Origin: Orientallactaga sibirica
Lineage: Eukaryota > Chordata > Mammalia > Rodentia > Dipodidae
DNA: 64,000 bases
Assembly: GCA_036365145.1 (NCBI GenBank)
Contig: JAEOAD010000012.1
Span: 42,803,501 to 42,867,500, forward strand
Reading direction: 5' to 3'
Shown here: positions 1 to 8,083 of the stretch, in pieces
Numbering within the stretch: the first letter of the stretch is position 1
How the letters are laid out: each line of letters begins with the position of its first letter
Notes under the pieces: model-generated
Told to the model about the DNA's origin: nothing
What the model saw: only the letters and a program-made list of their open reading frames with translations
The model's database searches: none
Program-made: the position numbers and the translations under genes

Positions 1-376
1 CCCAGAATGAGTGTCATTTCCACAAGGACATGTCACTGCTTTTCCCAGTGAAACTAAATGGAGGAGTTAGCAAGCCCAGGAACCCTGGGAAATAATGCCT
101 GTGGGAGGTGGGTGTATGACAAGCTACACTTTATGGTGCTCAAATGTAAGCAAGGTTTGGCAGATGTGTATGCTGTTGCACCAACATAGTATATATATTT
201 TTTTCAGTGCTATTTTGTATGAGAACAATTTAATATTCCCCACAGTGACAGGAGAATGAGACTGCCTGATATTTATTGATTGTCTAATTATTAAGTGCTT
301 ACTAAACAGAGAATATTGTTTAGTGAGCAAATGACCAAATATAAACATTAATATTTTTGACCATTTTCTATTTTAG

Positions 377-412
<36 letters not shown>

Positions 413-742
413 TCATGTTTCGCTGCTCAAACTCTGTCTATCCAGGGATTTCCCCTCACTATGGTTTTTCTAGATTACCTCTGAATTAGAGCGTAAGTCA
501 GCAGTATGCCACTTCAACTTACATTACATGTGGGGTGCATGGTAGTAGGAATGAAAGAGAAGCTCATGTCACAGGGCTCTAAGCCACTTAGGCCAATTAT
601 TGGACCCAGTAGACTAGCGCAGAACTTATCCATATGTAACATTTTGATTTTGTAGGATTGTGGCTACATATCAGGCTAAAGGATCAATAAATCAGGCCAT
701 CCCCAGTTCAAATGCTTAGTGTTTATAAGAGTCCAATTTTAG
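1..742. other. AT-rich intergenic or intronic sequence
   Basis: No coding region or recognisable repeat body is visible apart from the poly(A) run listed separately. The open frames here are short and unlike any protein I know. Confidence 0.5.
379..409. repeat. Poly(A) run, 31 bp
   Basis: An uninterrupted run of 31 A. No SINE or LINE body was recognised directly upstream, so it may be the tail of an element too decayed to see, or a simple homopolymer. Confidence 0.9.
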
Positions 743-757
743 TCTAGGACCTTTTTT

Positions 758-848
758 TTTTTTTTTAAAGAAAATCTGCCAGGTGTAGTTGTGCACTCTT
801 TCTTTCTCTTTCTTTCTTTCCTTCCTTCTTTCTTTCTTTTTTCTTTCT

Positions 849-930
<82 letters not shown>

Positions 931-1108
931 GAGAGAGATACAGAAATTGAATGGGAGAGCCAGGGCCTCCAGCCACTGCAAAGAACTCCAGATGCGTGCT
1001 CCCCCTTGTACATCTGGCTTACGTAGATCCTGGAGAATTGAGCCTTGAACCGGGGTCCTTAGGCTTCACAGGCAAGCACTTAACTGCTAAGCCATCTCTG
1101 CAGCCCTT
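758..1108 (-). mobile_element. tRNA-derived (B2-like) SINE, minus strand
   Basis: On the minus strand the element starts near 1108 with the GGGCTGCAGAGATGGCTTAG head, which contains a pol III A-box-like TGGCTTAGC. A B-box-like segment, the AGCCAGATG body, a long pyrimidine microsatellite and an A-rich tail ending near 758 follow. The flanks repeat TCTAGGACC plus a T run (743-757 and 1109-1123), an excellent target-site duplication. Such elements are pol III transcribed and moved by L1 enzymes. Confidence 0.85.
797..930. repeat. Polypyrimidine microsatellite (CTTT)n/(CT)n
   Basis: About 134 bp of almost pure C/T, mostly CTTT and CT units, inside the minus-strand SINE. As plus-strand text it lies between the SINE body and its tail. 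The lysine/glutamate/arginine- and serine/leucine-repeat open frames here are translations of this tract, not genes. Confidence 0.95.
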
Positions 1109-1316
1109 CTAGGACCTTTTTTTAAAAAAATAGAACAAGAGGGCTGCAGAGATGGCTTAGGGGTTAAGGCGCCTGCCGCGCTGGTTCCAATCTCCAGAGG
1201 TTCCAATCTCCACGTCCCACGTTTAGCCAGATGCAAAGTGACTTCGCAATCCTTGACCACAATGCATCTGGATTTCGTTCACAGCAGCTGAGACACTCTG
1301 GCGTGCCCATCTTTGT

Positions 1317-1413
1317 CTTCCTCTCCCTCTCCCTCTCCCTCTCCCTCTCCCTCTCCCTCTCCCTCCCTCTCCCTCTCCCTCTCCCTCTCCCTCTCCCTCT
1401 CCCTCTCCCTCCC

Positions 1414-1416
<3 letters not shown>
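1317..1416. repeat. (CCCTCT)n hexanucleotide array
   Basis: About 100 bp of pyrimidine-only CCCTCT units with few interruptions, within the SINE and directly followed by a GT array. Confidence 0.95.

Positions 1417-1454
<38 letters not shown>
1417..1454. repeat. (GT)n microsatellite, 19 units
   Basis: Perfect GT dinucleotide array of 38 bp between the pyrimidine array and the A-rich tail of the SINE. Confidence 0.95.
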
Positions 1455-1455
<1 letters not shown>

Positions 1456-1492
1456 TTTCCAAAAATATAAAAATAAATATAATAGAACAAGA

Positions 1493-2026
1493 TACAGACA
1501 GATGAGGTGATAATTTTACTGTAAAATAGTAGTGATCAGCTGAACTGGAAATGGAATGGCTCTCTATTGTTCTGAACCCTATTTCAAACAGTGGATCAGA
1601 GTAGTGTGCTGACTGTGGGAAATACTTTCTCCACTATTCAGACTGGCTGACAAGCATGGCGCTATGTATGTTCTTAGTGTTGTATAAAAATCAGTACTGC
1701 AAGAAGTCAATTTCAATGCTCAGACCTCTGGTTCTTTAGAAAGCTACCAATGTGGCAAGCTTCTGTATTTTGGGGATCAGTCTTCTGTAAGCTGGCTAGT
1801 ATATATTTCAGCATTTGCACTGTTTCTTGTTCACAAGGTATAGTCCATGTGCATGGTCAGTGTCATGGACTCCAGTGACATTCAGTAGAACCAAATTTAT
1901 CCATTTCCTGAAGACTGAAATATGACATAGATAAGAATTTACTTATCCCTGAAGTTAGATGTGTTGGTCTCTCCCTACCAAGTGAAAGTAAACTGCTCTT
2001 ATCAGTTTCCTAATGACTGTGGGTTA
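1493..2026. other. Single-copy-looking sequence
   Basis: No gene or repeat was recognised between the SINE and the retroviral target site. Confidence 0.5.
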
Positions 2027-2060
2027 CTGTAGTGTGGGGAACCAGTGTGGCGGCCATTCC

Positions 2061-2069
2061 AAGATGGCG
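2061..2069 (+). promoter_or_regulatory. YY1-like site in the 5' LTR
   Basis: AAGATGGCG matches the YY1 core pattern found near the start of many retroviral LTRs. The same site is at 5086-5094 in the 3' LTR. Binding is inferred from sequence only. Confidence 0.5.
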
Positions 2070-2164
2070 CCTTGGCTGACTGCCAAGTCTTATGACTAGG
2101 CGCCATTTCCTGCTTCTGCCCTTGTATAGTCACGTTCACACTGCAGATGTGCGCATGTACCTTG

Positions 2165-2172
2165 TTACGTAA
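2165..2172. promoter_or_regulatory. TTACGTAA palindrome (bZIP-type site)
   Basis: TTACGTAA is the classic palindrome bound by PAR-bZIP and NFIL3-type factors, and weakly by CREB/ATF or C/EBP. It is repeated at 5190-5197 in the 3' LTR. Function is inferred only. Confidence 0.5.
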
Positions 2173-2232
2173 GATCAGTCCACCAGCAGGTGGTTGTTTG
2201 TGCCCTATAGCTAACGCCTACATGGCTACTGC

Positions 2233-2258
2233 TGATTGGATCAGGCGAGGCTATATCT
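2233..2258 (+). promoter_or_regulatory. LTR core promoter: inverted CCAAT box and TATA-like box
   Basis: GATTGG (inverted CCAAT) is followed by CTATATCTAG about 12 bp downstream, and AATAAA lies about 50 bp further on. That is the usual U3-R order of class II LTRs. Confidence 0.5.
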
Positions 2259-2305
2259 AGGGTGGAGGGCTGGGAGTCGGGGGCTTCCTGTTGTAAAGGT
2301 TCCTG

Positions 2306-2311
2306 AATAAA
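2306..2311 (+). terminator. Polyadenylation signal in the 5' LTR
   Basis: AATAAA in CCTGAATAAACTGC. The equivalent in the 3' LTR is at 5332-5337, where it would end proviral transcripts. Confidence 0.65.
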
Positions 2312-2363
2312 CTGCTTCAAGAAGAGTTCCTGTGGTCGTTGCCTTATTCTGCTGGTCAGACTG

Positions 2364-2400
2364 TACGATCGGGGACTCAGAACTTGAAGCGGTCAGGGCA
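2364..2400 (+). other. Expected primer-binding-site region, not intact
   Basis: A retroviral primer-binding site should lie directly after the CA end of the 5' LTR. This stretch diverges from the 3' LTR after GTCAGACTG and reads TACGATCGGGGACTCAG, with no clear 18-nt tRNA complement. GGGACTCAGAAC may be the remnant of the PBS-proximal leader. A small deletion over the LTR end and PBS is the simplest reading. Confidence 0.5.
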
Positions 2401-2417
2401 GCTAGCTGGTAAGTTCC

Positions 2418-2426
2418 AGGTAAGTG
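2418..2426 (+). promoter_or_regulatory. Candidate leader splice donor
   Basis: AGGTAAGTG matches the 5' splice-site consensus, with the intron starting at GT 2420. It lies between the LTR and the gag start, where a retroviral major splice donor is expected. Confidence 0.5.
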
Positions 2427-2483
2427 GACAAAAAGGGTAAAGGCAAGTTCTCCGGTAGAGAGACGATAAGGTCCCATAGCAAA

Positions 2484-2573
2484 ATGGGCAATACATCTTC
2501 CAGTAAGACTGTGGCGTCTGCATTAAAAGATCTTTTGAAAGCGGAAGGATTAGGGTTAAAAGCGCCACAATAA
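2484..2573 (+). pseudogene. gag N-terminus (matrix), truncated
   Basis: An ATG 2484 frame of 29 codons begins MGNTSSSK and stops at TAA 2571-2573. Gly at position 2 plus nearby serines is the N-myristoylation pattern of betaretroviral matrix proteins, and the position about 110 bp after the LTR is right for gag. After the stop no further matrix frame can be followed to 2760. It is a broken relic, not a functional protein; the chance of coincidence is reduced by position and motif together. Confidence 0.65.
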
Positions 2574-2771
2574 GGTTTCCTTAGAGGAAAATGCAGTGAG
2601 AAGATTTCTTAAGAGAGAATGATAGCCGGCCAATTAATGTATATTTTGTTCGTGTGTTTTATTAGTGATAAAAGTTGGTTAACCTCATGTGGTGTATTTG
2701 TGTTGTAGTGTGTCTAGTCATATTACAAGGGCAAGCGAGAATGAGCCTCTCCCCTTGGGGACCCTACCCAT

Positions 2772-2969
2772 ATGGGCCCTAAGTCGTTCTTGTTTAAAGA
2801 GATTCAGAAGCAGTTAAAAGAAGGGAAAAAAAATTTAGAGGAAGTGAGAGAAGAAGGAGTAAAATATCTAAAAAGAAAAAGTAAAAATTCAGACTCAAAA
2901 CAAAACAATGAGGAGGAGCCGGAGCTTTCAGGAAAAAAAAAAGAAAAAAAAAAAAAAAAAAAGGTTTAG
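2772..2969 (+). pseudogene. Lysine-rich gag-like fragment
   Basis: A 65-codon frame starting MGPKSFLFKEIQKQLKEG, with alternating charged and hydrophobic residues that could be matrix/linker helices. It runs into EEEPELSG and then a poly-lysine tail encoded by an A-rich slippage tract (2931-2962). It may be a displaced or duplicated gag segment. The homopolymer makes the downstream frame unreliable, and family assignment rests mainly on location in the provirus. Confidence 0.45.
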
Positions 2970-3300
2970 CCAATTGCATTTAACCCCTAATGTCCCATGC
3001 CCTCCGGCGTATAATCCTACTGAAGGTGTTCTTTGGAGCTGTCAGGCTGTTTGTGCTTGCAGTTCACGCCCACAATTTGAACAGTGGAAGGAAGGAGTCA
3101 GTGGTGACTTACGGGGTACACGTAGCCTTCACCCTTTCATTGTTAGACAGTATGACTACCCAGAATCTTAACCTGATGATGGGCTAATCTAGCAAGGGCA
3201 TGCTTGTCTGGGGGACAATATCTGATGTGGAAAGTAGCCAACCAAGAGGGCTGACACTGCCTGGCAATGCAGCTGCCGATAATCCTCAATCTAGATATGT
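2970..3300 (+). pseudogene. Unassigned proviral interior (probably gag relic)
   Basis: No continuous frame. Short pieces in different frames, such as NPTEGVLWSC and LIWKVANQEG, look protein-derived and may come from gag. The segment joins the gag-like part to the env-like part at 3307. Confidence 0.35.
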
Positions 3301-3306
3301 TAACAG

Positions 3307-3632
3307 GTGACTCCAGTATGGACTGGATGTCAAGCCACAACACAATCAGTGTTTCTTGACAAAGGGCATTCCCTCACCTTTTCTCCAAACTTTCTTACTT
3401 ATAAGAATGAGTCCTTTGGTAGATATAATTTCACTAAACAAAATCCCACCCAAGTGATCACTCCAGATCCTTTTGATATTTGGTTGGTATGCAACCCTAT
3501 GGGTGCATGCACAGATATATCTTCAATGTCTATGTTATCTGGAGGGTTGTGGAAAAACTGCTCTTACCAACAGAACTTTTCTGCCACGTTTGAAGAGAAT
3601 GTGAAGGTAAATTGTAGTAAGACCATCCAGCA
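3307..3632 (+). pseudogene. env surface-subunit relic
   Basis: The open frame beginning at 3307 encodes a cysteine-containing stretch with five N-glycosylation sequons (NES, NFT, NCS, NFS, NCS) in about 110 residues, which fits an extracellular envelope surface subunit. There is no signal peptide, and the start codon is probably not native. At about 3633 env-like sequence gives way abruptly to gag capsid sequence in another frame, and env-like sequence resumes after about 3960. The result is an interrupted, non-functional envelope gene. Confidence 0.6.
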
Positions 3633-3830
3633 GGGTATCAACAGTTTAGTGTAGCAGCCACTAAAGCATGGAGAACTCTTTCGGGTACTGGGGATTTACA
3701 AGGACAACTGTCTAAGGTTCTTCAGGGCAATAATGAACCCTATGCAGATTTTGTTGATAGACTTATTCAAACTGCAGGGCGTATTTTTTGGAGATGACCT
3801 CTCTACAGAGGGCTGTGAAGCTGTCAGTTT
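3633..3830 (+). pseudogene. gag capsid fragment with major homology region
   Basis: In the frame starting at 3633 the translation includes AATKAWRTLSGTGDLQGQL and then QGNNEPYADFVDRL at 3723-3764. The latter fits the retroviral capsid major homology region (Q-G-x-x-E-P-x-x-D-F-V-x-R-L). The homology region lies in the capsid C-terminal domain and is needed for particle assembly. Here it stands between two env-like stretches, so it is out of the normal gag-pol-env order. The frame stops a few residues past 3790 and gag similarity fades by about 3830. Confidence 0.8.
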
Positions 3831-3959
3831 TGGAGCATTGTAAAAACGTGGCCTTTTCCTTTACCGCTTTCAAATTCTAGTCTCCTCCCTGCTCTTTTTA
3901 CTACTAACTCCACACTAGGGTTACCTGGTGCCTTTTTCCACTGAATTAGCCTTTTTGAT

Positions 3960-4190
3960 AATGGCTTCTATTTCCTAGCAGGTTCCTTTTGACCATCGAC
4001 TTTAGATCCACACCTATATGTGTAAGACCTCCTTTTATGTTTCTAGTGGGCAATCAAACTGTTATTAATAACACTCTTGCTTGTCAAGCGAGTTCTTGTT
4101 TTCTTTCAGAATGCTGGAATGCCACTCAATTTCCATTGGGCATGCTGACCTGCCTGTTCCTGTGGTCATTCAAGAGTAAGAACTGTCGGT
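3960..4190 (+). pseudogene. env surface-subunit C-terminal relic
   Basis: The frame around 3989-4216 has CVRPPFMFLVGNQTVINN, CFLSECWNA and TQFPLGML, with sequons NQT, NNT and NAT and several cysteines. These are features of the end of a class II envelope surface subunit. It stands directly before the transmembrane-subunit relic. Frameshifts separate it from both neighbours. Confidence 0.6.
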
Positions 4191-4199
4191 GTTGCTACG

Positions 4200-4690
4200 G
4201 CCTAAAGAGACTTTAGAATTACTGCAGCTATCGTGGCTGCTCTTGCAGCTTCTGCTGCCACTGTAGCTGCTGTAGCTCTAAAAGGCCATCCCAGCCCAAG
4301 CAATAAACAGCTTATCTGAGAGGACTGCTTTGGCCCTGATACCCAGACAGAAATCAACCAACAGTTGCATGCAGACATTCTGCTAGTAAACCAACGAGTT
4401 GATCTCTTACAAGAACAGATGGACATTGTTGTATCTCAATGGGACTTGGGACCACAAATTTGATAATCTTACTAGGGCGTTAAGGGGTCAAATAATTGCT
4501 ATTAATAGTACCTGTATAGAGGTTGCTTCTGTAATGTAAATTGTCTCTTTCTTTCAATCTGTGATTAATTGGGGAAAAAATTGGTTTGGTTTTCTTGCTT
4601 TAGGCGACTTGCTATGTGTTGTATCAGCCTGTTGTATCTGGTGCCTGTGCAAGACACGCCAACGCCAAATTCAAGGACGCTTATTGCCAT
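4200..4690 (+). pseudogene. env transmembrane-subunit relic
   Basis: In order: an alanine-rich hydrophobic stretch starting at 4218 (fusion-peptide-like), a heptad-like segment around 4340-4430 (QQLHADILLVNQRVDLLQEQ), and a hydrophobic cysteine-rich span at about 4590-4660 followed by a basic tail (CKTRQRQIQGR). That is the layout of a retroviral transmembrane subunit: fusion peptide, coiled coil, membrane anchor, short tail. Several stops and frameshifts break it. Confidence 0.65.
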
Positions 4691-5045
4691 CAACATGAGT
4701 TCTTCTCCTCAAGTGTGGATTAATTTGCTGGACCCTTAATGGATCCATGCAGCTCCTCTCCTTGGGAACCACACGAGGTGTCAGACCTGTGCGTCTCAGT
4801 TGTCACCGAGAATGGGTACCAAGCTGGGTGCGAGGCAAGCACTGCAAAGGAAAGTCATTTCAGACTGCTTCTGACTTCCTTGAGGAACATGTCTGATTAG
4901 CATGGAGGTTGGCATCCTTAATTTTGCCTCCCCTCTACAAAAGATGTCAAAACTTTAGAGGAATCAGACCACTGTTCCCCCCAGTTGGTTAATGCCCTCT
5001 GTCAATTTAGACACTGCATTTGGGAGCTAATTGCTGTTTATAAAC
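4691..5045 (+). other. Proviral 3' noncoding region
   Basis: Sequence between the env relic and the polypurine tract with no usable frame. Class II elements can carry an RNA export element here, but I see no feature that proves one. Confidence 0.4.
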
Positions 5046-5056
5046 AAAAGGGGGAA
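5046..5056 (+). other. Polypurine tract
   Basis: AAAAGGGGGAA immediately precedes the 3' LTR (TGTGGGG at 5058). This is the plus-strand priming site expected of a retrovirus, and it is intact. Confidence 0.85.
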
Positions 5057-5057
5057 C

Positions 5058-5399
5058 TGTGGGGAACCAGTGTGGCGGCCATTCCAAGATGGCGCCTTGG
5101 CTGACTGCCAAGTCTTATGACTAGGCGCCATTTCCTGCTTCTGCCCTTGTATAGTCACGTTCACACTGCAGATGTGCGCATGTACCTTGTTACGTAAGAT
5201 CAGTCCACCAGCAGGTGGTTGTTTGTGCCCTATAGCTAACGCCTACATGGCTACTGCTGATTGGATCAGGCGAGGCTATATCTAGGGTGGAGGGCTGGGA
5301 GTCGGGGGCTTCCTGTTGTAAAAGGTTCCTGAATAAACTGCTTCAAGAAGAGTTCCTGTGGTCGTTGCCTTATTCTGCTGGTCAGACTGGGCGACGACA
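5058..5399 (+). mobile_element. 3' LTR, 342 bp
   Basis: Intact LTR from TGTGGGGAACC to GACGACA. It contains the YY1-like site at 5086, TTACGTAA at 5190, a TATA-like box near 5277 and AATAAA at 5332. It differs from the 5' LTR by a single homopolymer base over about 330 aligned bases. Confidence 0.92.
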
Positions 5400-5405
5400 C
5401 TGTAG

Positions 5406-5660
5406 TGGTCTGACTCAGGTGTCTCCCATAAACTTAGGTGTTCTTAAGCTAGGTTCCAAGCTGATGAAGATTTGGGAACTAACACATTCTGGAGGCAGTG
5501 TATTGTTGGGGGTGGGCTTATGGGTATTAGAGCCAGCTTTCCCCTTGCCAGTGTTTGGCGCACTCTCCTGTTGTCATCCACCAATGTTGGCCAGAAGGTG
5601 ATGTCCACCTTCTGCTCATGCCATTGTTTTCCCCTGCCATCATACAACTTCCCCTCAAGC
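5406..5660 (+). repeat. LTR-like interspersed repeat, copy 1
   Basis: The sequence from GTGTCTCCCATAAACTTAGG through CCCTTGCCAGTGTTTGG to the CCCCTGCCATC region has a diverged second copy at 20424-20760. I believe it is a rodent LTR-type repeat but cannot name the family. The provirus inserted next to its 5' edge. Confidence 0.5.
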
Positions 5661-5724
5661 CTATAATCTCCAGTGAATGTCTGAAATCATAGGTAGTATC
5701 AAACCCTATAGATAATGTTTTTTT

Positions 5725-5958
5725 TTTTTTGGGGGGGGAGAGAGACAGAGAGAGAGAGAGAGACAGAGAGGAAGACAGAGATGGGCGCAGCAGCAGTGTC
5801 TCAGCTGCTGTGAATGAAATCCAGTTGTGTGAGCGCCCTTGCATCACTTTGCATCTGGCTAAACGTGGGACCTGGAAATTCGAACCACTGGAGATTGGAA
5901 CCTGTGTTCTTAGGCTTAGGAGGCAGGCGCCTTAACCCCTAAGCCATCTCTCCAGCCC
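5725..5958 (-). mobile_element. tRNA-derived SINE, minus strand
   Basis: The head at 5958 reads GGGCTGGAGAGATGGCTTAG on the minus strand. The body is the same variant as the 1141-1480 copy, then a GA/CT tract (5737-5770) and a tail. The flanks repeat TAGATAATGTTTTT (5709-5722 and 5959-5972). Confidence 0.87.
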
Positions 5959-5972
5959 TAGATAATGTTTTT

Positions 5973-8012
5973 AATCTATTGGTGCATTCCTGTGATAAAG
6001 TTTAATTTATAAATTAGACAGGTAAGAGTTTAGCAAAAATAGCTATCAATAATTTTGAATAATTGTAGCCATACATAGAAATAAAAATTATTTAAAACTT
6101 GGTTTAATATGACATCATTACTTCACAGCTCTGCCTGCCAGCTATTTGGGCTGGGCTCAGTTGGCCAGTTCTACTTATAGCAATAAATAGCTGTTTTTTT
6201 CCCCAGCCTTTTCTGCCTACCCACTGATTATAAAGAAGTCCACCATGGTGAGGAAACTCAGACTATCTGGACATGTCCCTCACACGTGTTCTACAAGGAA
6301 AGCCCAACTGAGATCCAGATATATTAATAGAAACATCAAAATGATTCCAGGCCTAGCCACTACCAGCCATCCAGGTTTTCCAGTGAAATCTCAAATGTTG
6401 CAGTTTTATGTTATAGGGCAGTAGTTGCTGACATAATAATATGATTTTAAATTCATTAGTCATTGTAATTTAATTTTACATTTGAAGCAGTTATATTTTA
6501 TTCAGTTATTGAAAACAATTTTTTCTTGATTATCCTCTAATAGATTGTGATTTTTAAAATTTCTGATCTTGGCATATTATATTCTATACTTATAATTCTA
6601 TATTTTTCACTGTTATAATAGCCATTTATTTGTCTATGTGTGCAGTTCTATATCTAAGTGCCACACTATAAAACTATTTAATTATGCTCAATTCATAATA
6701 TATACTTGTCCTTATGTTTTACAAATGGCATGCATATTTAACATACACAATGGAAATTGGAGTAAATAAAACTTAAAAATAATTTTATGCTTTTAAGATA
6801 AAAGTTTTTACTCTAAATATGTGCTTATTTTTAATTATTTATCTTTAATAGTTATAACAGCTTAGTCTTTTAAGTGAATCTGACATCTTGTTTTTAACAC
6901 ATCCATTTTTACTTCTATAATGTGAGAAATATTTTTTTACTTTGATAAAATGTTAACATTATTACATTGAACTTTGCAGGGAAATCTGAATAAGTAATGG
7001 AACTAAGAATAATGTCACATATTTTGCTAGCTAACAAGTATATAATTCTGCCTATTTTTTGCGTGGTTATACAGAACTAAAATTATTACAAACTTAGATT
7101 AGGTGACCTTTAAAGTTTGTATTTGTGGCAAAGAAATGCACTATATAGCAAACGAGGATTATGTAACTGTGAAACATCTTCACGTTAAATATTGTAGAAT
7201 GGGAATAAGATCATTTTACAGTTGGAAGTGTTTTTGTAAGATCTCAATATTTCTTTGAGTTCTGGTCACTCTATTATGCTTTATTTTACTCCCATTGGCA
7301 ATTAACTCAAGGAGCAAAGAGTTTCTTATAATCACATGTCTTTGCTTTTGGACTTAATCATTATATGGCTATAAAAATGGCTGTTTAGTCTGTTAACTGC
7401 TTGAAAATCTAACTATCACAATAAAGTATTACTTTTCTATTTCTGTTAATTTGTCAAATGCTCACAAAAGTGAAATGAAAATCACCAATTCTAAGGATGG
7501 TTGAAAACTCCTAACATGTCCCATGGATTCTTCTCTCCAGTATGTGCAGTTAATCTAGTTCATTCCTGGAAATCAGGGATTTTCCAGATCACTGTCCATT
7601 TCCACTCAGGGTAAAACTATGAAGGTCAGCACAGAATGGTTAATGCCCAGAAAACTTGCAAAGTAAGGGAATTAAAAAAGAGTGAAATTGTGCATTTTAA
7701 TTTTTTGATCTTACCTGGAAAAGTTGGGTCTTGTTAGGTTTGAGATATATATATATATGGCAAAATACTAAAATTTCCCTAAACAAGAAGTGTGACATGC
7801 TTTAAAGTTCACTTTTGCCTTTCACCCTTTTTATGCATAACCACATGTAATTCACAGAAACCAGCTGAGACATTATTCTGTTGAATGATAGAGAGCTTTT
7901 TAACATATAAAGTTCAGCATTTTCCCAATTGGGTTCAAAGAGACTTCCTTGAGGAACAGTTTCTACATTGAGTATTTATTACTTTGAATAATATGACAGG
8001 AGATAAAAAAGG

Positions 8013-8014
<2 letters not shown>
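5973..8014. other. Long AT-rich single-copy region
   Basis: Very AT-rich with no frame, repeat body or RNA gene recognised. It could hold unannotated regulatory sequence, but nothing in the sequence alone shows this. Confidence 0.5.

Positions 8015-8077
<63 letters not shown>
8015..8077. repeat. (AT)n microsatellite, 63 bp
   Basis: Perfect alternating AT array. It is self-complementary and so able to form hairpins or cruciforms. Confidence 0.97.

Positions 8078-8083
<6 letters not shown>

Larger units (their letters stand above)
1141..1480 (+). mobile_element. tRNA-derived SINE with expanded microsatellite tail
   Basis: The element starts with GGGCTGCAGAGATGGCTTAG and has the TTTAGCCAGATGCAAAGTGAC body, then a CCCTCT array, a GT array and a short A-rich tail. 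The 12-bp flanks AATAGAACAAGA at 1129-1140 and 1481-1492 match perfectly and mark the target-site duplication. The body is the same variant as the copy at 5725-5958 and differs in its middle from the commoner copies such as 48680-48936. Confidence 0.88.
2033..2365 (+). mobile_element. 5' LTR, 3' end damaged
   Basis: Matches the 3' LTR base for base except for one base in an A run (TGTAAAGG here, TGTAAAAGG there) until about 2363. The 3' LTR then reads on to a CA terminus, while this copy continues TACGATCGGGGACTCAG. The last bases of U5 are therefore missing or rearranged. The intact LTR length is 342 bp, from the 3' copy. Confidence 0.88.
2027..5405 (+). mobile_element. Compact class II (IAP/betaretrovirus-like) endogenous retrovirus
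   Basis: This is an LTR-flanked provirus of about 3.4 kb. A perfect 6-bp target-site duplication (CTGTAG, 2027-2032 and 5400-5405) encloses two LTRs that start TGTGGGGAACC; the intact right LTR ends GACGACA. A 6-bp duplication is usual for class II elements such as IAP. The LTR layout (AAGATGGCG near the start, TATA-like box, AATAAA, TTATTCTGCTGGTCAGAC near the end) also resembles IAP. The interior of about 2.7 kb carries a gag start, gag capsid and env relics, all broken, and a polypurine tract before the 3' LTR. No protease, reverse transcriptase or integrase was found. The element is defective and non-autonomous, but by LTR identity it is young. Confidence 0.9.

Noticed and set aside
716..1048. 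Open frames rich in lysine/glutamate or serine/leucine
   Set aside because: They are translations of the CTTT/CT array inside a SINE in several frames on both strands; no real protein.
1164..1510. Frames of HT, RG/GE and SLP repeats
   Set aside because: Translations of the CCCTCT and GT arrays of the second SINE.
3307..3654. 115-codon frame as a functional envelope-derived gene
   Set aside because: No signal peptide, the frame crosses an env-gag mosaic junction, and it has no downstream continuity. It is kept as a pseudogene fragment.
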